From: Marinilabilia rubra
GTDB taxonomy: Bacteria > Bacteroidota > Bacteroidia > Bacteroidales > Marinilabiliaceae
Assembly (NCBI RefSeq): GCF_003121985.1
Contig: NZ_QEWP01000011.1
Coordinates: 62,001 to 126,000, forward strand
Direction: 5' to 3'
Length of the DNA: 64,000 nt
The notes beneath the pieces were generated by a model, which saw nothing but the letters and a program-made list of their open reading frames with translations, made no database searches and was not told the DNA's origin. The translations under genes and the position numbers were made by a program. Positions 55,523 to 62,893 of the stretch are shown here, piece after piece (within the stretch, counting starts at the first letter, position 1; each line of letters starts with the position of its first letter).

Positions 55523-56284
55523 TTACTTTTTGTGGACTTTACATCCGATAAGGGTCAGCTTCACGGCTTCAAGAGCCGAACCCGCCTTGGTCATGGTCAA
55601 TCTGGGTTTGATCTCCATCTGGGGCTTGATCCATTTGGGGTGATCCAGCTTGAAAATGTGGGGTTTACCACCATCGGAGCTTTCATTGTTGAAAATCTCA
55701 CACGATAGGTTCTCCGGCAACAAGCTTTCTGCACCTACCTTCAGTTCAAACTCCCCGTTCTTGATCTTGGCCGGCAAATCGCCCACAAAATCAGAATCCG
55801 TAGCAGCTCCGCCATCCGGGAAAGTGCCGAAGTCAAGACATACGGCTGTTACCAGGAAGTGCTCGTTCAAATCCAGCTTGGCACCGTTTAGGTTACTGCG
55901 GCCGGTTGCTTTATCATCACTGCTGGTCAGCAGGTCGATAACACTTTTGCCTTCGATGGCTTTTATTCCGTAAATATTGGCATCTACTACCTGGAGGGCG
56001 CGATTGGCCAGTCCTTTGACGATTTCAGGAGGCAGTTCACTTTTCTTCATCTCAAAGTAGCCCTTCGAGGTGATATCGCTGCGAAAAGCCGCGGCTGTCA
56101 TAACGCCGTTCTTACCTTTCTTTTGTCCGGCACTGTGCGCCTGACGTACAAATGGTTTGACCGCTCTTTGAGAGATTCTTCTGGCGGCCGGGCGACGGAC
56201 CTGAGCAGGTACACCTATTTCACCCAATACACCTTCGATTTCCTCTTCCATGGAAGAGCTGGCATACTCTAAACCTTCAATCAT
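55523..56284 (-). CDS. Candidate capsid or core protein with basic N-terminal arm
   Basis: 253 residues. It starts MIEGLEY, related to the element's GLEGL-type motif, with EEEIEGVLGEIG after it. A basic stretch (RRPAARRISQRAVKPFVRQ, about 29-47) follows, then a beta-rich domain (FLVTAVCLDFGTFPDGG, FELKVGAESLLPENL, LTMTKAGSALEAVKLTLIG). A basic arm plus beta domain fits a shell protein of a tailless phage (PM2-type P2 is about 269 residues). No family is recognised, so this competes with the 383-residue protein as main capsid. The hairpin after it suggests it is made in greater amount than the next gene. Confidence 0.45.
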   Translation of the reverse strand: MIEGLEYASSSMEEEIEGVLGEIGVPAQVRRPAARRISQRAVKPFVRQAHSAGQKKGKNGVMTAAAFRSDITSKGYFEMKKSELPPEIVKGLANRALQVVDANIYGIKAIEGKSVIDLLTSSDDKATGRSNLNGAKLDLNEHFLVTAVCLDFGTFPDGGAATDSDFVGDLPAKIKNGEFELKVGAESLLPENLSCEIFNNESSDGGKPHIFKLDHPKWIKPQMEIKPRLTMTKAGSALEAVKLTLIGCKVHKK

Positions 56285-56348
56285 GGCATCAATTAATTAG
56301 TTGTTAAAAAAATGGTTCTTTCGGAAATAAAGCAGATTTGATCGAGGG

Positions 56349-56960
56349 TTATGCTGTGATGGTCAGATCGTCTTCGTCACCATCGATCGAAGAGAGAGAG
56401 CCCTCTCCATCCAGACCGGCAGTGATGTCTTCTGCAGTGGCATTGGCCAAATCTCCAACTCCTTCTGTGCCCTGAGACTCCTCTTCAGAGGGAGTGGTGG
56501 TCACCTCTGGCTCATCATCAGGGCCCATCACCGGAATCTGATATTCGGGAAGTGCCAGATAAGCTGGAGGAACATCTCCCAGTCCGGGGCCGGCCAGCAT
56601 CTTTTGTCCGGTCAGTTTCTGGATTCCGTCCATCATACCGTAAGAAGCGACGCCAAGGCCGACTCTTTTGATTAGGGGATGACTGGCCATCTGGTTGGTT
56701 GCCAGTCCTACTCCGGTTGTGACTACCGGACGGATGAAAGGTCTTAACTCAGCGCCATCAATACCCATCATGCCACTGACGGTATTGGTGCCCTTGTCAA
56801 CCAGACCTGCGATGGTTTTTCCAAATACCAGGCCTGCGCCGATTGCTGCAACGACCTTAAGGTCTTCCATCATTTTATCACCCGATAAGCGGGAGGAAGT
56901 CCTGCGGGGAGTCCTGCTAACAGACCTCCTGCGTCTTCGTGTTGTTTTTCTTCTTGCCAT
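56349..56960 (-). CDS. Arg-rich protein with hydrophobic segment
   Basis: 203 residues. The first 24 are extremely basic (MARRKTTRRRRRSVSRTPRR). A hydrophobic stretch (VVAAIGAGLVFGKTIAGLV, about 36-54) follows, then GMMGIDGAELRPF (63-75), a copy of the recurrent motif. The C-terminus is acidic (SLSSIDGDEDDLTITA). It could bind DNA with its arm while held in a membrane, as in membrane phages whose membrane proteins contact the genome. The start codon is the end of an AAATTTCACAAAATG element. No family recognised. Confidence 0.65.
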   Translation of the reverse strand: MARRKTTRRRRRSVSRTPRRTSSRLSGDKMMEDLKVVAAIGAGLVFGKTIAGLVDKGTNTVSGMMGIDGAELRPFIRPVVTTGVGLATNQMASHPLIKRVGLGVASYGMMDGIQKLTGQKMLAGPGLGDVPPAYLALPEYQIPVMGPDDEPEVTTTPSEEESQGTEGVGDLANATAEDITAGLDGEGSLSSIDGDEDDLTITA

Positions 56961-56972
56961 TTTGTGAAATTT
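56958..56972 (-). promoter_or_regulatory. Start-site element AAATTTCACAAAATG, copy 3
   Basis: Ends in the start codon of the Arg-rich protein gene, 17 bases after the preceding stop. Confidence 0.65.
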
Positions 56973-56989
56973 TTAAGGGGTTTTGATTT

Positions 56990-59107
56990 TTACCGGAGCG
57001 TCACTCTTTTTACGCCCCGCCGTGTTTTCCTGCGTATGGCAGGTTTTCTTTTAACCGGTTTCCTTTTCTTCTTTTTCCGCTTAACGGCGGGAGGCCCGGC
57101 CAATGCTTTGGGACGAGGTGCCGCTTTTGGCAGTGCCCTTGGTTTGGGCTTTGGTTTGAACATGACATAAGCGGCGGTTCCTACCAGGAGGAGTCCTCCG
57201 CCAATGAGTAGTTTTTTCTTGTGCCTGGCTATAAAGCCCGGCTGCTGAACTGGTGCTGGTGTTGACATAGATGGTATGGTTTGCATTGAAGTAGCGTAAG
57301 GTTGAGAAACGGGCATCACCGGAGGGGTAAAGCTGGTTGTTGCCGGAGCTGCATAAACCCTTGGAGGGGCAACGGAAGTGCTGCTTTTTAACACAGGAGC
57401 TGTTTGCACAACGGTTTTCCCTTTGGAGCTGCCGGAAGGTTTTTTCACCAGGGAAGAGGTCAGTTTGCCTGCTGCCGGTGCCAAAGCCATGGTTAAGGGA
57501 TTGGAAGCCACCACAGCTGTCAGAACCGGAGCAATCAATGGTTTGGCAATTTTGGTAACGGTCTTAAATCCTTTTTTGGCTACTTTGGAAACGGCTTTAC
57601 CCGCCTTTTTGGCCAGCCTGCCAATCTTTTTAAAGAAACCGCCTTCCAGACCTCCGTCCAGTCCCTGAATGGTTGGTTTGAATACACCACTTTTCTCCAG
57701 AAGCTCTTCATAGCGCTCCAGCCGCTCCAGAACCTGATCCCGCATTGGGCTGTGCCAGTATTTGATGGCATCGTTGAGCATGTTGAGCAGACTGGGGATG
57801 TCGTTGGTGAAGCTTTTGATCAATTCAGGATTGGCCTGAATCGTATTGCGGGTTTGAACCAGGTATTTGTAAGTCTTTTCCAGAACATCCTCCTGTAAGA
57901 CATCCCCCAACCCTTCAAGCCCTTCCATGAGGGTTCGTCCCGTTATGATGTCTTCCAGTTCTGTACTGTCAATGCCGTGAAGCATTTCGATGGGCATTCC
58001 TGCCAATCCTTCTACCGAATAAAGTGAGGCCATATTAAAATCGTCTTTTTGTTCCGAGTAGGGCTTCTCATAGTTGAAGCTGTCCAGAACAGGGTCAATA
58101 ATAATTTCCGGGTTGTTTTCAGTCGCGGGAATGCACACGTATATGTGTTGGAAATAATCTCGTCCGTAATATTTGGTGATGCGGAACTTGAAAGGGATCT
58201 TCAGACAATGCAGGATAGATCCGCAAAAGATGGAATAACAGTCGCAGTCGATACCGGCACTGTCAATGCCCATCTGTTTGTGACGAACCTGACCATCGTA
58301 CCAGCTGCGGGCTGGAGTTCTAAGCTCTTCCACACCCGGGCGGTCACGCCGGTATTGCAGATAATTGTAAGCAAACTCGAAAATGTTGGCGGCCGTTTCC
58401 TGGATGGTTCTGCCTTTGAGTACCCGGGCAATGCCAGCTGCTTCCTGATGATGGTCTCTGACAATTTGTATGGCCAGATCCACCACTTCCTCCACCTCAC
58501 CGTTTCCGGTCAGGCGCTTGTTTTTATTTTCCGGTTTGGGAAAATACTTATTGAATCTGGAGCCGTCTTTAACTTTTCTGGGGCCGGCGGATAAGGCCAG
58601 GCCGGTGCCGTTGAGGGTTTTGTTAACAGTAGTGGTTACCCCGTTGACCGTTACAGTGATTAAAAATGCCAGGTTTTCCGCCAGTATCTGTTTCAGCTGT
58701 TCGGGATTGGCCATAATGTCACGGGTCACCCCGTTGCTGTTGAGACTGTGAACAGGCATTTCAATTTTCAGGGTCTTATCTCCTGCGGTGTTGGGCGGAA
58801 TTGTAAGAGTGGATCCATCGGGCGTTGAATAACCGATGGGTTGGCCATTATATAAAGCTTTAACACCGGGTATTTGCAAGCTGACCGTGCTGGAGGAGTG
58901 GTTGTAGATACGAATGCCGGCAGACAAAACCAGCCGGTAGGCAACCACATCCAATACATTGGAAGGTACAACGACATTATGCACCTTGAAGGATGAAACA
59001 ACAAAAGAAACCCGGTCGCTGATGTCCATCAACGACCAGAGTTTCTTTACTGCAACGCCTGTTCCAACGGCGAATAACCCAAACAAAACTGCTTTTTTCC
59101 GATTCAT
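56990..59107 (-). CDS. Transglutaminase-like protein with membrane spans and basic tail
   Basis: 705 residues. There is an N-terminal hydrophobic segment (about 5-25). A transglutaminase/protease-like core has IDCDCYSIFCGSIL (Cys about 287), YFQHIYVCIP and IIDPVLDSF (about 315-345), giving a possible Cys-His-Asp triad. EGLAGMPIEMLHGID and MEGLEGLGD (about 360-400) and GLDGGLEGGF (about 487) match the recurrent motif. A KKAGKAVSKVAKK region, a second hydrophobic segment (about 632-650) and a tail of mostly Lys, Arg and Pro complete it. A cross-linking or cleaving enzyme held in a virion membrane, with the tail on DNA, is plausible. Confidence 0.75.
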   Translation of the reverse strand: MNRKKAVLFGLFAVGTGVAVKKLWSLMDISDRVSFVVSSFKVHNVVVPSNVLDVVAYRLVLSAGIRIYNHSSSTVSLQIPGVKALYNGQPIGYSTPDGSTLTIPPNTAGDKTLKIEMPVHSLNSNGVTRDIMANPEQLKQILAENLAFLITVTVNGVTTTVNKTLNGTGLALSAGPRKVKDGSRFNKYFPKPENKNKRLTGNGEVEEVVDLAIQIVRDHHQEAAGIARVLKGRTIQETAANIFEFAYNYLQYRRDRPGVEELRTPARSWYDGQVRHKQMGIDSAGIDCDCYSIFCGSILHCLKIPFKFRITKYYGRDYFQHIYVCIPATENNPEIIIDPVLDSFNYEKPYSEQKDDFNMASLYSVEGLAGMPIEMLHGIDSTELEDIITGRTLMEGLEGLGDVLQEDVLEKTYKYLVQTRNTIQANPELIKSFTNDIPSLLNMLNDAIKYWHSPMRDQVLERLERYEELLEKSGVFKPTIQGLDGGLEGGFFKKIGRLAKKAGKAVSKVAKKGFKTVTKIAKPLIAPVLTAVVASNPLTMALAPAAGKLTSSLVKKPSGSSKGKTVVQTAPVLKSSTSVAPPRVYAAPATTSFTPPVMPVSQPYATSMQTIPSMSTPAPVQQPGFIARHKKKLLIGGGLLLVGTAAYVMFKPKPKPRALPKAAPRPKALAGPPAVKRKKKKRKPVKRKPAIRRKTRRGVKRVTLR

Positions 59108-59261
59108 GAAACGAAAATAGCACGACCTGTTTGAGGCATCCGGCGTTGATCAGGCCCGGACGGGTATTAGGTTGAATTTTAAAGGATCTTCATTATTAAA
59201 CGGGGGCATCCGGTTTTGTCCCTGTTTACGGGTCGTCAAAAGCGGCTGACCGTTTCTGACC

Positions 59262-59549
59262 TTAGTTGCGGCGTTCAAAGAGGGATTTGGAAATCTTTTC
59301 TTTCAACGACAGGACAGCATCGTCCAGTAGTTCAAATCCCAGATCCATGATTTTACGGGACATGTCTGGGGGCAGAAAATCCGAAAGGTGGAATTGCCCC
59401 TTGCCGGATAGCTCTTTTAATCGCTGGTTCATGGCCGTTTGAATTTTAATGAACGTTTCCGGATCTCCGCCCTTGTCGGGATGAGCTTCAAAAGCCAGGC
59501 GGCGGTATTCCGCCTTCAGCTCTTCGAGGGAGTGACAGTGGTCGAACAT
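59262..59549 (-). CDS. Small J-domain protein
   Basis: 95 residues. HSLEELKAEYRRLAFEAHPDKGGD contains the HPD motif (23-25) required to stimulate DnaK, and a complete J-domain of about 60 residues. The C-terminal 40 residues are helical. No DnaK or other DnaJ domain is encoded nearby, so it would recruit the host chaperone, as phage J-proteins do in replication. It overlaps the DUF4248-like gene by 34 bases. Confidence 0.85.
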   Translation of the reverse strand: MFDHCHSLEELKAEYRRLAFEAHPDKGGDPETFIKIQTAMNQRLKELSGKGQFHLSDFLPPDMSRKIMDLGFELLDDAVLSLKEKISKSLFERRN

Positions 59550-59800
59550 GAGAAATACTTTTTAGTTTCGGGACTATCAATATCGGGCAAACCGAAATGA
59601 TCAATGACGATCTGTGCCTGCTTTGGCGTGAGCGTCTTGTGCGTCGGGGCATAGCCGGCAGCCCGGAGTTTATCCATTACTTCACGGCTCTCTTTCAGCA
59701 TCCTGGTAAAGGCTTCCACCGGACGCGCGTAAACCCCTTCACGCATGTACATTCGCGCAAAGAGGGACTTGGGTACACACCCTTTGATTTTCACTTCCAT
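59516..59800 (-). CDS. DUF4248-like protein
   Basis: 94 residues. LRAAGYAPTHKTLTPKQAQIVIDHFGLP (about 45-72) matches the DUF4248 pattern found widely in Bacteroidota mobile elements. DUF4248 proteins have no firmly known role. It lies between the 103-residue unknown and the J-domain gene in the early part of the leftward run. Confidence 0.7.
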   Translation of the reverse strand: MEVKIKGCVPKSLFARMYMREGVYARPVEAFTRMLKESREVMDKLRAAGYAPTHKTLTPKQAQIVIDHFGLPDIDSPETKKYFSCSTTVTPSKS

Positions 59801-59816
59801 AAAAATGTATTTGAGA

Positions 59817-60128
59817 TTAATAAATCGGAGACGCCGGGGGCCGGGTTCCGTCTTTTGTCATTTGCTTTGGTGGATAATGGTCATTCCAGGAATCGGTAAA
59901 CGGGATCATCCGGTCGATCTCCTTTCGCGTCTTGTTGTCGAAGAGGATCACTTTCTGAATCTGCGACTCATTGAAACTTCGCATGATGTAGCGCTTCAGC
60001 TTCATGGCTCCGTATTGGAGGGAGTACCGGTCCCATTTGGTCACCGAGGCCCTGTTGGTGGAGGTGCCATCGCGAAAAACGATCCAGGCATAAGACAATG
60101 CTGTGTCAGGATCAAAGAATTTACCCAT
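59817..60128 (-). CDS. Unknown small protein
   Basis: 103 residues with no family recognised (YAWIVFRDGTSTNRASVTKW, then YGAMKLKRYIMRSF and a Pro-rich C-terminus). It follows the replication-like gene by 11 bases, so it is probably an early gene; it could be a replication accessory protein. Confidence 0.6.
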   Translation of the reverse strand: MGKFFDPDTALSYAWIVFRDGTSTNRASVTKWDRYSLQYGAMKLKRYIMRSFNESQIQKVILFDNKTRKEIDRMIPFTDSWNDHYPPKQMTKDGTRPPASPIY

Positions 60129-60139
60129 GATGTTCAGGT

Positions 60140-61660
60140 TTAAGCGTTAACGATGATAAAAGGCTGGTTGGTCTTGCGTAAAGTGTGTATCTCATCCAAC
60201 ATGGACAGAAAGCCTTGATTGCTTCCGCCCTTTTCAGAGGCTTCCCCCATGGGACGATTGGTGATACGCTGGATGAATTCCGCTTCCAGAAACGGTATGG
60301 AACGTCGCACCGAACTTAGCTGCCTGGAGTAATTTTCGATGGTGGGATTTTGAAGATAATTCTCCACACACTGAAGCAGTCTCTTTCGGCCATCTGCCAG
60401 GCGTTTCTTTCGCTCCTGCCACATGCGTTTTTGATTGACCCACTTGAAGGTACCACTCATGCCATTGGGATTGCTCTTGTCGAAAAACATGGACGGAGAG
60501 ACAAACCACTGTCCGTTCAGGTAATACTCCTTTCGACGCAGATACCCGGAAACCATGCGCAAGCGATGCTGCAGGTTCTCAATCTGCAGTTGCAAAGCCC
60601 CGGGAGAAGTGTCGTGACAGAAATAATTGGTTGCCAGATATTCGATGGTCTGTTGTTCCTCCGGGCGATGAATCTTGCGGTCGTTCCAGAGTTTTCCCCC
60701 ATAACGCGTCTTCAGGTGCTGCGGGAGGTGCTGGTTGTCCTTCTCAGGATTCCCCTGCCAAAGGAGCCAGACCGCGTATTTGTAGAGATATTCAGCTGCC
60801 AGAGTGGATCTTTTCCGGGCGTTGTCGGTTGTTTGATTAACATAATCGCGCCGCGCCCCCTGGTTGTCGAAATTTTGAGCCTCATCCCGCTGCGAAGAGT
60901 AGGAGGGAAGGTCAGCCGCCGCCGTCGGATCCACTTCCGGTGTCTCTAAAAGTGTCTTTTTCTCCGTCTTTGAATCAGGCATTTCATTGCCCGGTGTGGG
61001 ACGGTCCGAAGATGAGTTATCAACACCTTCGGAATTAACAGGTATTGTTTTTTTATTTTTTCTGAAAGAAACAGATACTTTAGATGGTTTGCAATTTGAT
61101 TTATCTTTCAGATAACGGGCTGTATTTCCGCCTTTTAAAAATTTCGAAGTCGGATGGTAGGCTGGATTCGCTGCATCCCACAGTAAAATGAGATCCGGAT
61201 TGATGTAAAGGTCGTAATTGGCCTGCACGCCGTGGTTGATTTTACTGAGTATTGCTCCACACTCTTTTAACCTTTCCAGTCGCCGGTAAATGGTTGAGGC
61301 AGCCCTGGGGGTACTGCGACTTAACCGGTAAGCCAGATCTTTGTTGTTGGTGTTGACCATTACCGGGTCACCTGCTTTTATGGGGAGGGGACTCAGCTCA
61401 GTGCTTTCAAAAAGGGAGAGCCTTAATTCAAACTGACTGACGGCTTCAAAATAGATCTGCTGAAGCAAAGAACGGTGAGCTTCGGTCAGTTTCTGACGTT
61501 TTCGACCGGGAAATTTTTGGTTGTGCTGCTCAATGGCTTTGTTGGTGGAGAAGATATAGTTATCCAGGATCTGCTGATGAACCTGAAAACTTTCACGTTT
61601 GATATATGGTCTGGCTATTGATATTTTAGCCAAAGGTTTGTACTTTTGATGCGGTTTCAT
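60140..61660 (-). CDS. Winged-helix replication-initiator-like protein
   Basis: 506 residues. The N-terminal half has a winged-helix segment, RAASTIYRRLERLKECGAIL (about 114-133), after a helical domain with LTEAHRSLLQQIYFEAVSQF, as in replication or partition initiators of Bacteroidota elements. The middle (about 210-290) is Ser/Thr/Asp-rich and probably disordered. The C-terminal half is Arg/Lys-rich and helical. It is downstream of the excisionase-like gene and of two 8-codon ORFs, which suggests translational control. Replication initiation is inferred. Confidence 0.6.
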   Translation of the reverse strand: MKPHQKYKPLAKISIARPYIKRESFQVHQQILDNYIFSTNKAIEQHNQKFPGRKRQKLTEAHRSLLQQIYFEAVSQFELRLSLFESTELSPLPIKAGDPVMVNTNNKDLAYRLSRSTPRAASTIYRRLERLKECGAILSKINHGVQANYDLYINPDLILLWDAANPAYHPTSKFLKGGNTARYLKDKSNCKPSKVSVSFRKNKKTIPVNSEGVDNSSSDRPTPGNEMPDSKTEKKTLLETPEVDPTAAADLPSYSSQRDEAQNFDNQGARRDYVNQTTDNARKRSTLAAEYLYKYAVWLLWQGNPEKDNQHLPQHLKTRYGGKLWNDRKIHRPEEQQTIEYLATNYFCHDTSPGALQLQIENLQHRLRMVSGYLRRKEYYLNGQWFVSPSMFFDKSNPNGMSGTFKWVNQKRMWQERKKRLADGRKRLLQCVENYLQNPTIENYSRQLSSVRRSIPFLEAEFIQRITNRPMGEASEKGGSNQGFLSMLDEIHTLRKTNQPFIIVNA

Positions 61661-61689
61661 TTTAATTGTTTAAAGTGGCCAGACATCCA

Positions 61690-61716
61690 TTAGGGGTGCC
61701 ACCCGATGGTTGTCAT
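61690..61716 (-). CDS. 8-codon leader ORF before the replication-like gene
   Basis: Encodes MTTIGWHP and stops in TAATGG, which overlaps another ATG. It starts at the ATG of an AAATTTCACAAAATG element and lies 29 bases upstream of the replication-like start. Possible leader peptide or re-initiation control. Confidence 0.35.
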   Translation of the reverse strand: MTTIGWHP

Positions 61717-61728
61717 TTTGTGAAATTT
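61714..61728 (-). promoter_or_regulatory. Start-site element AAATTTCACAAAATG, copy 4
   Basis: Same 15 bases as copies 1-3, here ending in the ATG of an 8-codon ORF. Confidence 0.55.
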
Positions 61729-61755
61729 GAGTGTTATCGCCAATAATGCTCATCT

Positions 61756-61779
61756 AAGGGGACTCCAAAAAGTCCCCTT
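61756..61779. terminator. Perfect 9-bp hairpin after the excisionase-like gene
   Basis: AAGGGGACT and AGTCCCCTT with a 6-base loop, directly after the stop at 61787. There is no T-run on the leftward strand, so it may be an attenuator or mRNA end stabiliser. Confidence 0.5.
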
Positions 61780-61786
61780 TCTCTAT

Positions 61787-62089
61787 TTAATACCCCTGCA
61801 TAAAGGGGCGTCTTCCGGTCGTTTTAGACTCCGCCAGAAATTCATCCAGAGCCTCACGGGTGATGATGTACTTCCTCCCTGAACGCTGGGCCTTAAGATC
61901 GCCGCGGCGAAGCATCTGCACCAAAGTATTGCGGTGTACGCCGATAATTTTGGCGGCCTGCTCTGTATCAAAAATTTCCTTATCTGAAATTGAAACAATC
62001 TGAGAGCTTAAAGAAGAAAGCTCCGATCTGAGAAGTCTGATTTCTGACATCAGCACTTCAAAAGGATTTTGAATTGTTTGGGTCTCCAT
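61787..62089 (-). CDS. Excisionase-family HTH protein
   Basis: 100 residues. The DNA-binding part FDTEQAAKIIGVHRNTLVQM, then RRGDLKAQRSGRKYIITREALDEFLAE (about 40-90), is the helix_turn_helix_17/MerR-like fold of excisionases. An N-terminal amphipathic helix (LMSEIRLLRSELSSL) may dimerise. It is the first leftward gene after the divergent repressor. It probably acts as a recombination directionality factor and early regulator. Confidence 0.85.
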   Translation of the reverse strand: METQTIQNPFEVLMSEIRLLRSELSSLSSQIVSISDKEIFDTEQAAKIIGVHRNTLVQMLRRGDLKAQRSGRKYIITREALDEFLAESKTTGRRPFMQGY

Positions 62090-62125
62090 AAAATAAATTG
62101 TTAAAAGTTAGAATTGGCAAGAGTT

Positions 62126-62152
62126 TTAGAGTGCCATACCCTTGCCCGCCAT
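62126..62152 (-). CDS. 8-codon leader ORF before the excisionase-like gene
   Basis: Encodes MAGKGMAL then TAA. It starts at the ATG of a start-site element variant (AAATTTCACAATATG). Same length as the other leader ORF at 61690-61716. Confidence 0.35.
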   Translation of the reverse strand: MAGKGMAL

Positions 62153-62164
62153 ATTGTGAAATTT
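62150..62164 (-). promoter_or_regulatory. Start-site element variant AAATTTCACAATATG, copy 5
   Basis: One base differs from the other four copies. It ends in the ATG of an 8-codon ORF upstream of the excisionase-like gene. Confidence 0.5.
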
Positions 62165-62294
62165 TCTATTAAATTTTTGATCCTAATAAATATTATTCTC
62201 AATCTTTATCTGCATCAACGATCTAACCCTGCAAAAATGTTGTTAACCCTGTTGTTCTAATTGTTTAGTAATCAAGTATTATTCTGTTGTTAAT

Positions 62295-62347
62295 ATGTTT
62301 ATGATTGTTAAACACAAACATAGAATAAAACTCAATTCGATTTCAAA
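62295..62347 (-). promoter_or_regulatory. Leftward early promoter overlapped by operator-like palindrome
   Basis: On the leftward strand, TTTG (62344-62347) and TATGTTTG (62315-62322) are spaced by 21 bases, fitting the Bacteroidota TTTG-N19-21-TAnnTTTG promoter. The -7 box lies in a palindrome, ATGTTTATG (62295-62303) and CACAAACAT (62313-62321), matching in 8 of 9 positions. The adjacent Cro/CI-type protein is the likely ligand. Confidence 0.6.
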
Positions 62348-62391
62348 ATTTAATAAAAAATTTTTCACTCAATCATCAAATTTTTTTCAAT

Positions 62392-62793
62392 ATGTCAGTA
62401 AAAGAAAGACTTAAGGAATTTGTCCGATACCGGGGCTTCAGCGAGCGGTACTTTTGCCGCAGCATCGGTGTGTCTGAGTCCTTTGTGAGCGCCATGCGCA
62501 AATCGCTTCAGCCCGACAAGATTCATAACATCTCCAGATTATACCCCGAGCTCAATATGACCTGGGTGCTTACGGGAGATGGCAACATGTTATTTGACCA
62601 TGAATCTTCCTTAACTCAAAAGGATCTTGTTCAGTTGAGTTACTGCAATGAGCTGGTAGAGGCCAAACAAAAGCAAATTGAGCTTTTGGAAAAAGACAAC
62701 CAAGCCCTGGAGCGTGAAATCGCCATTCTTCACGAACTGGTTACCTTTTACAAACAACGTCTCATTACACTTGAAAGGACTCAAAAAACCTGA
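62392..62793 (+). CDS. Cro/CI-type repressor with leucine-zipper-like tail
   Basis: 133 residues. The HTH covers about 1-45 (RLKEFVRYRGFSERYFCRSIGVSESFVSAM), followed by LNMTWVLTGDGNML (about 54-67), typical of Bacteroidota phage-type regulators. A coiled coil (about 78-125, KQIELLEKDNQALEREIAIL) should dimerise it. It is the only rightward gene of the element, divergent from the excisionase-like gene across the promoter-operator. It probably maintains the integrated state. Confidence 0.85.
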   Translation: MSVKERLKEFVRYRGFSERYFCRSIGVSESFVSAMRKSLQPDKIHNISRLYPELNMTWVLTGDGNMLFDHESSLTQKDLVQLSYCNELVEAKQKQIELLEKDNQALEREIAILHELVTFYKQRLITLERTQKT

Positions 62794-62893
62794 CCTTTCC
62801 TGACCTTTTTCGTCCTTTCCTTCACCTTTTGTCACCTTTCCGGCATGATTCTGCGTTCAAAACCATACCGGAAAGGCCAAATGCTTCCTCTTA

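Larger units (their letters stand above)
62090..62391. other. Divergent control region of the element
   Basis: About 300 AT-rich bases between the excisionase-like gene and the repressor. It contains the leader ORF, the leftward promoter with operator-like palindrome, and the direct repeat TAACCCTG (two copies near 62224 and 62243). The rightward promoter for the repressor could not be placed with a good -33 box. Confidence 0.6.

Noticed and set aside
58049-58594. 181-residue rightward ORF opposite the transglutaminase-like gene
   Set aside because: Antisense shadow of the catalytic core region of the 705-residue protein.
60350-60949. 199-residue rightward ORF opposite the replication-like gene
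   Set aside because: Antisense shadow in GC-rich DNA; no domain and no start context.
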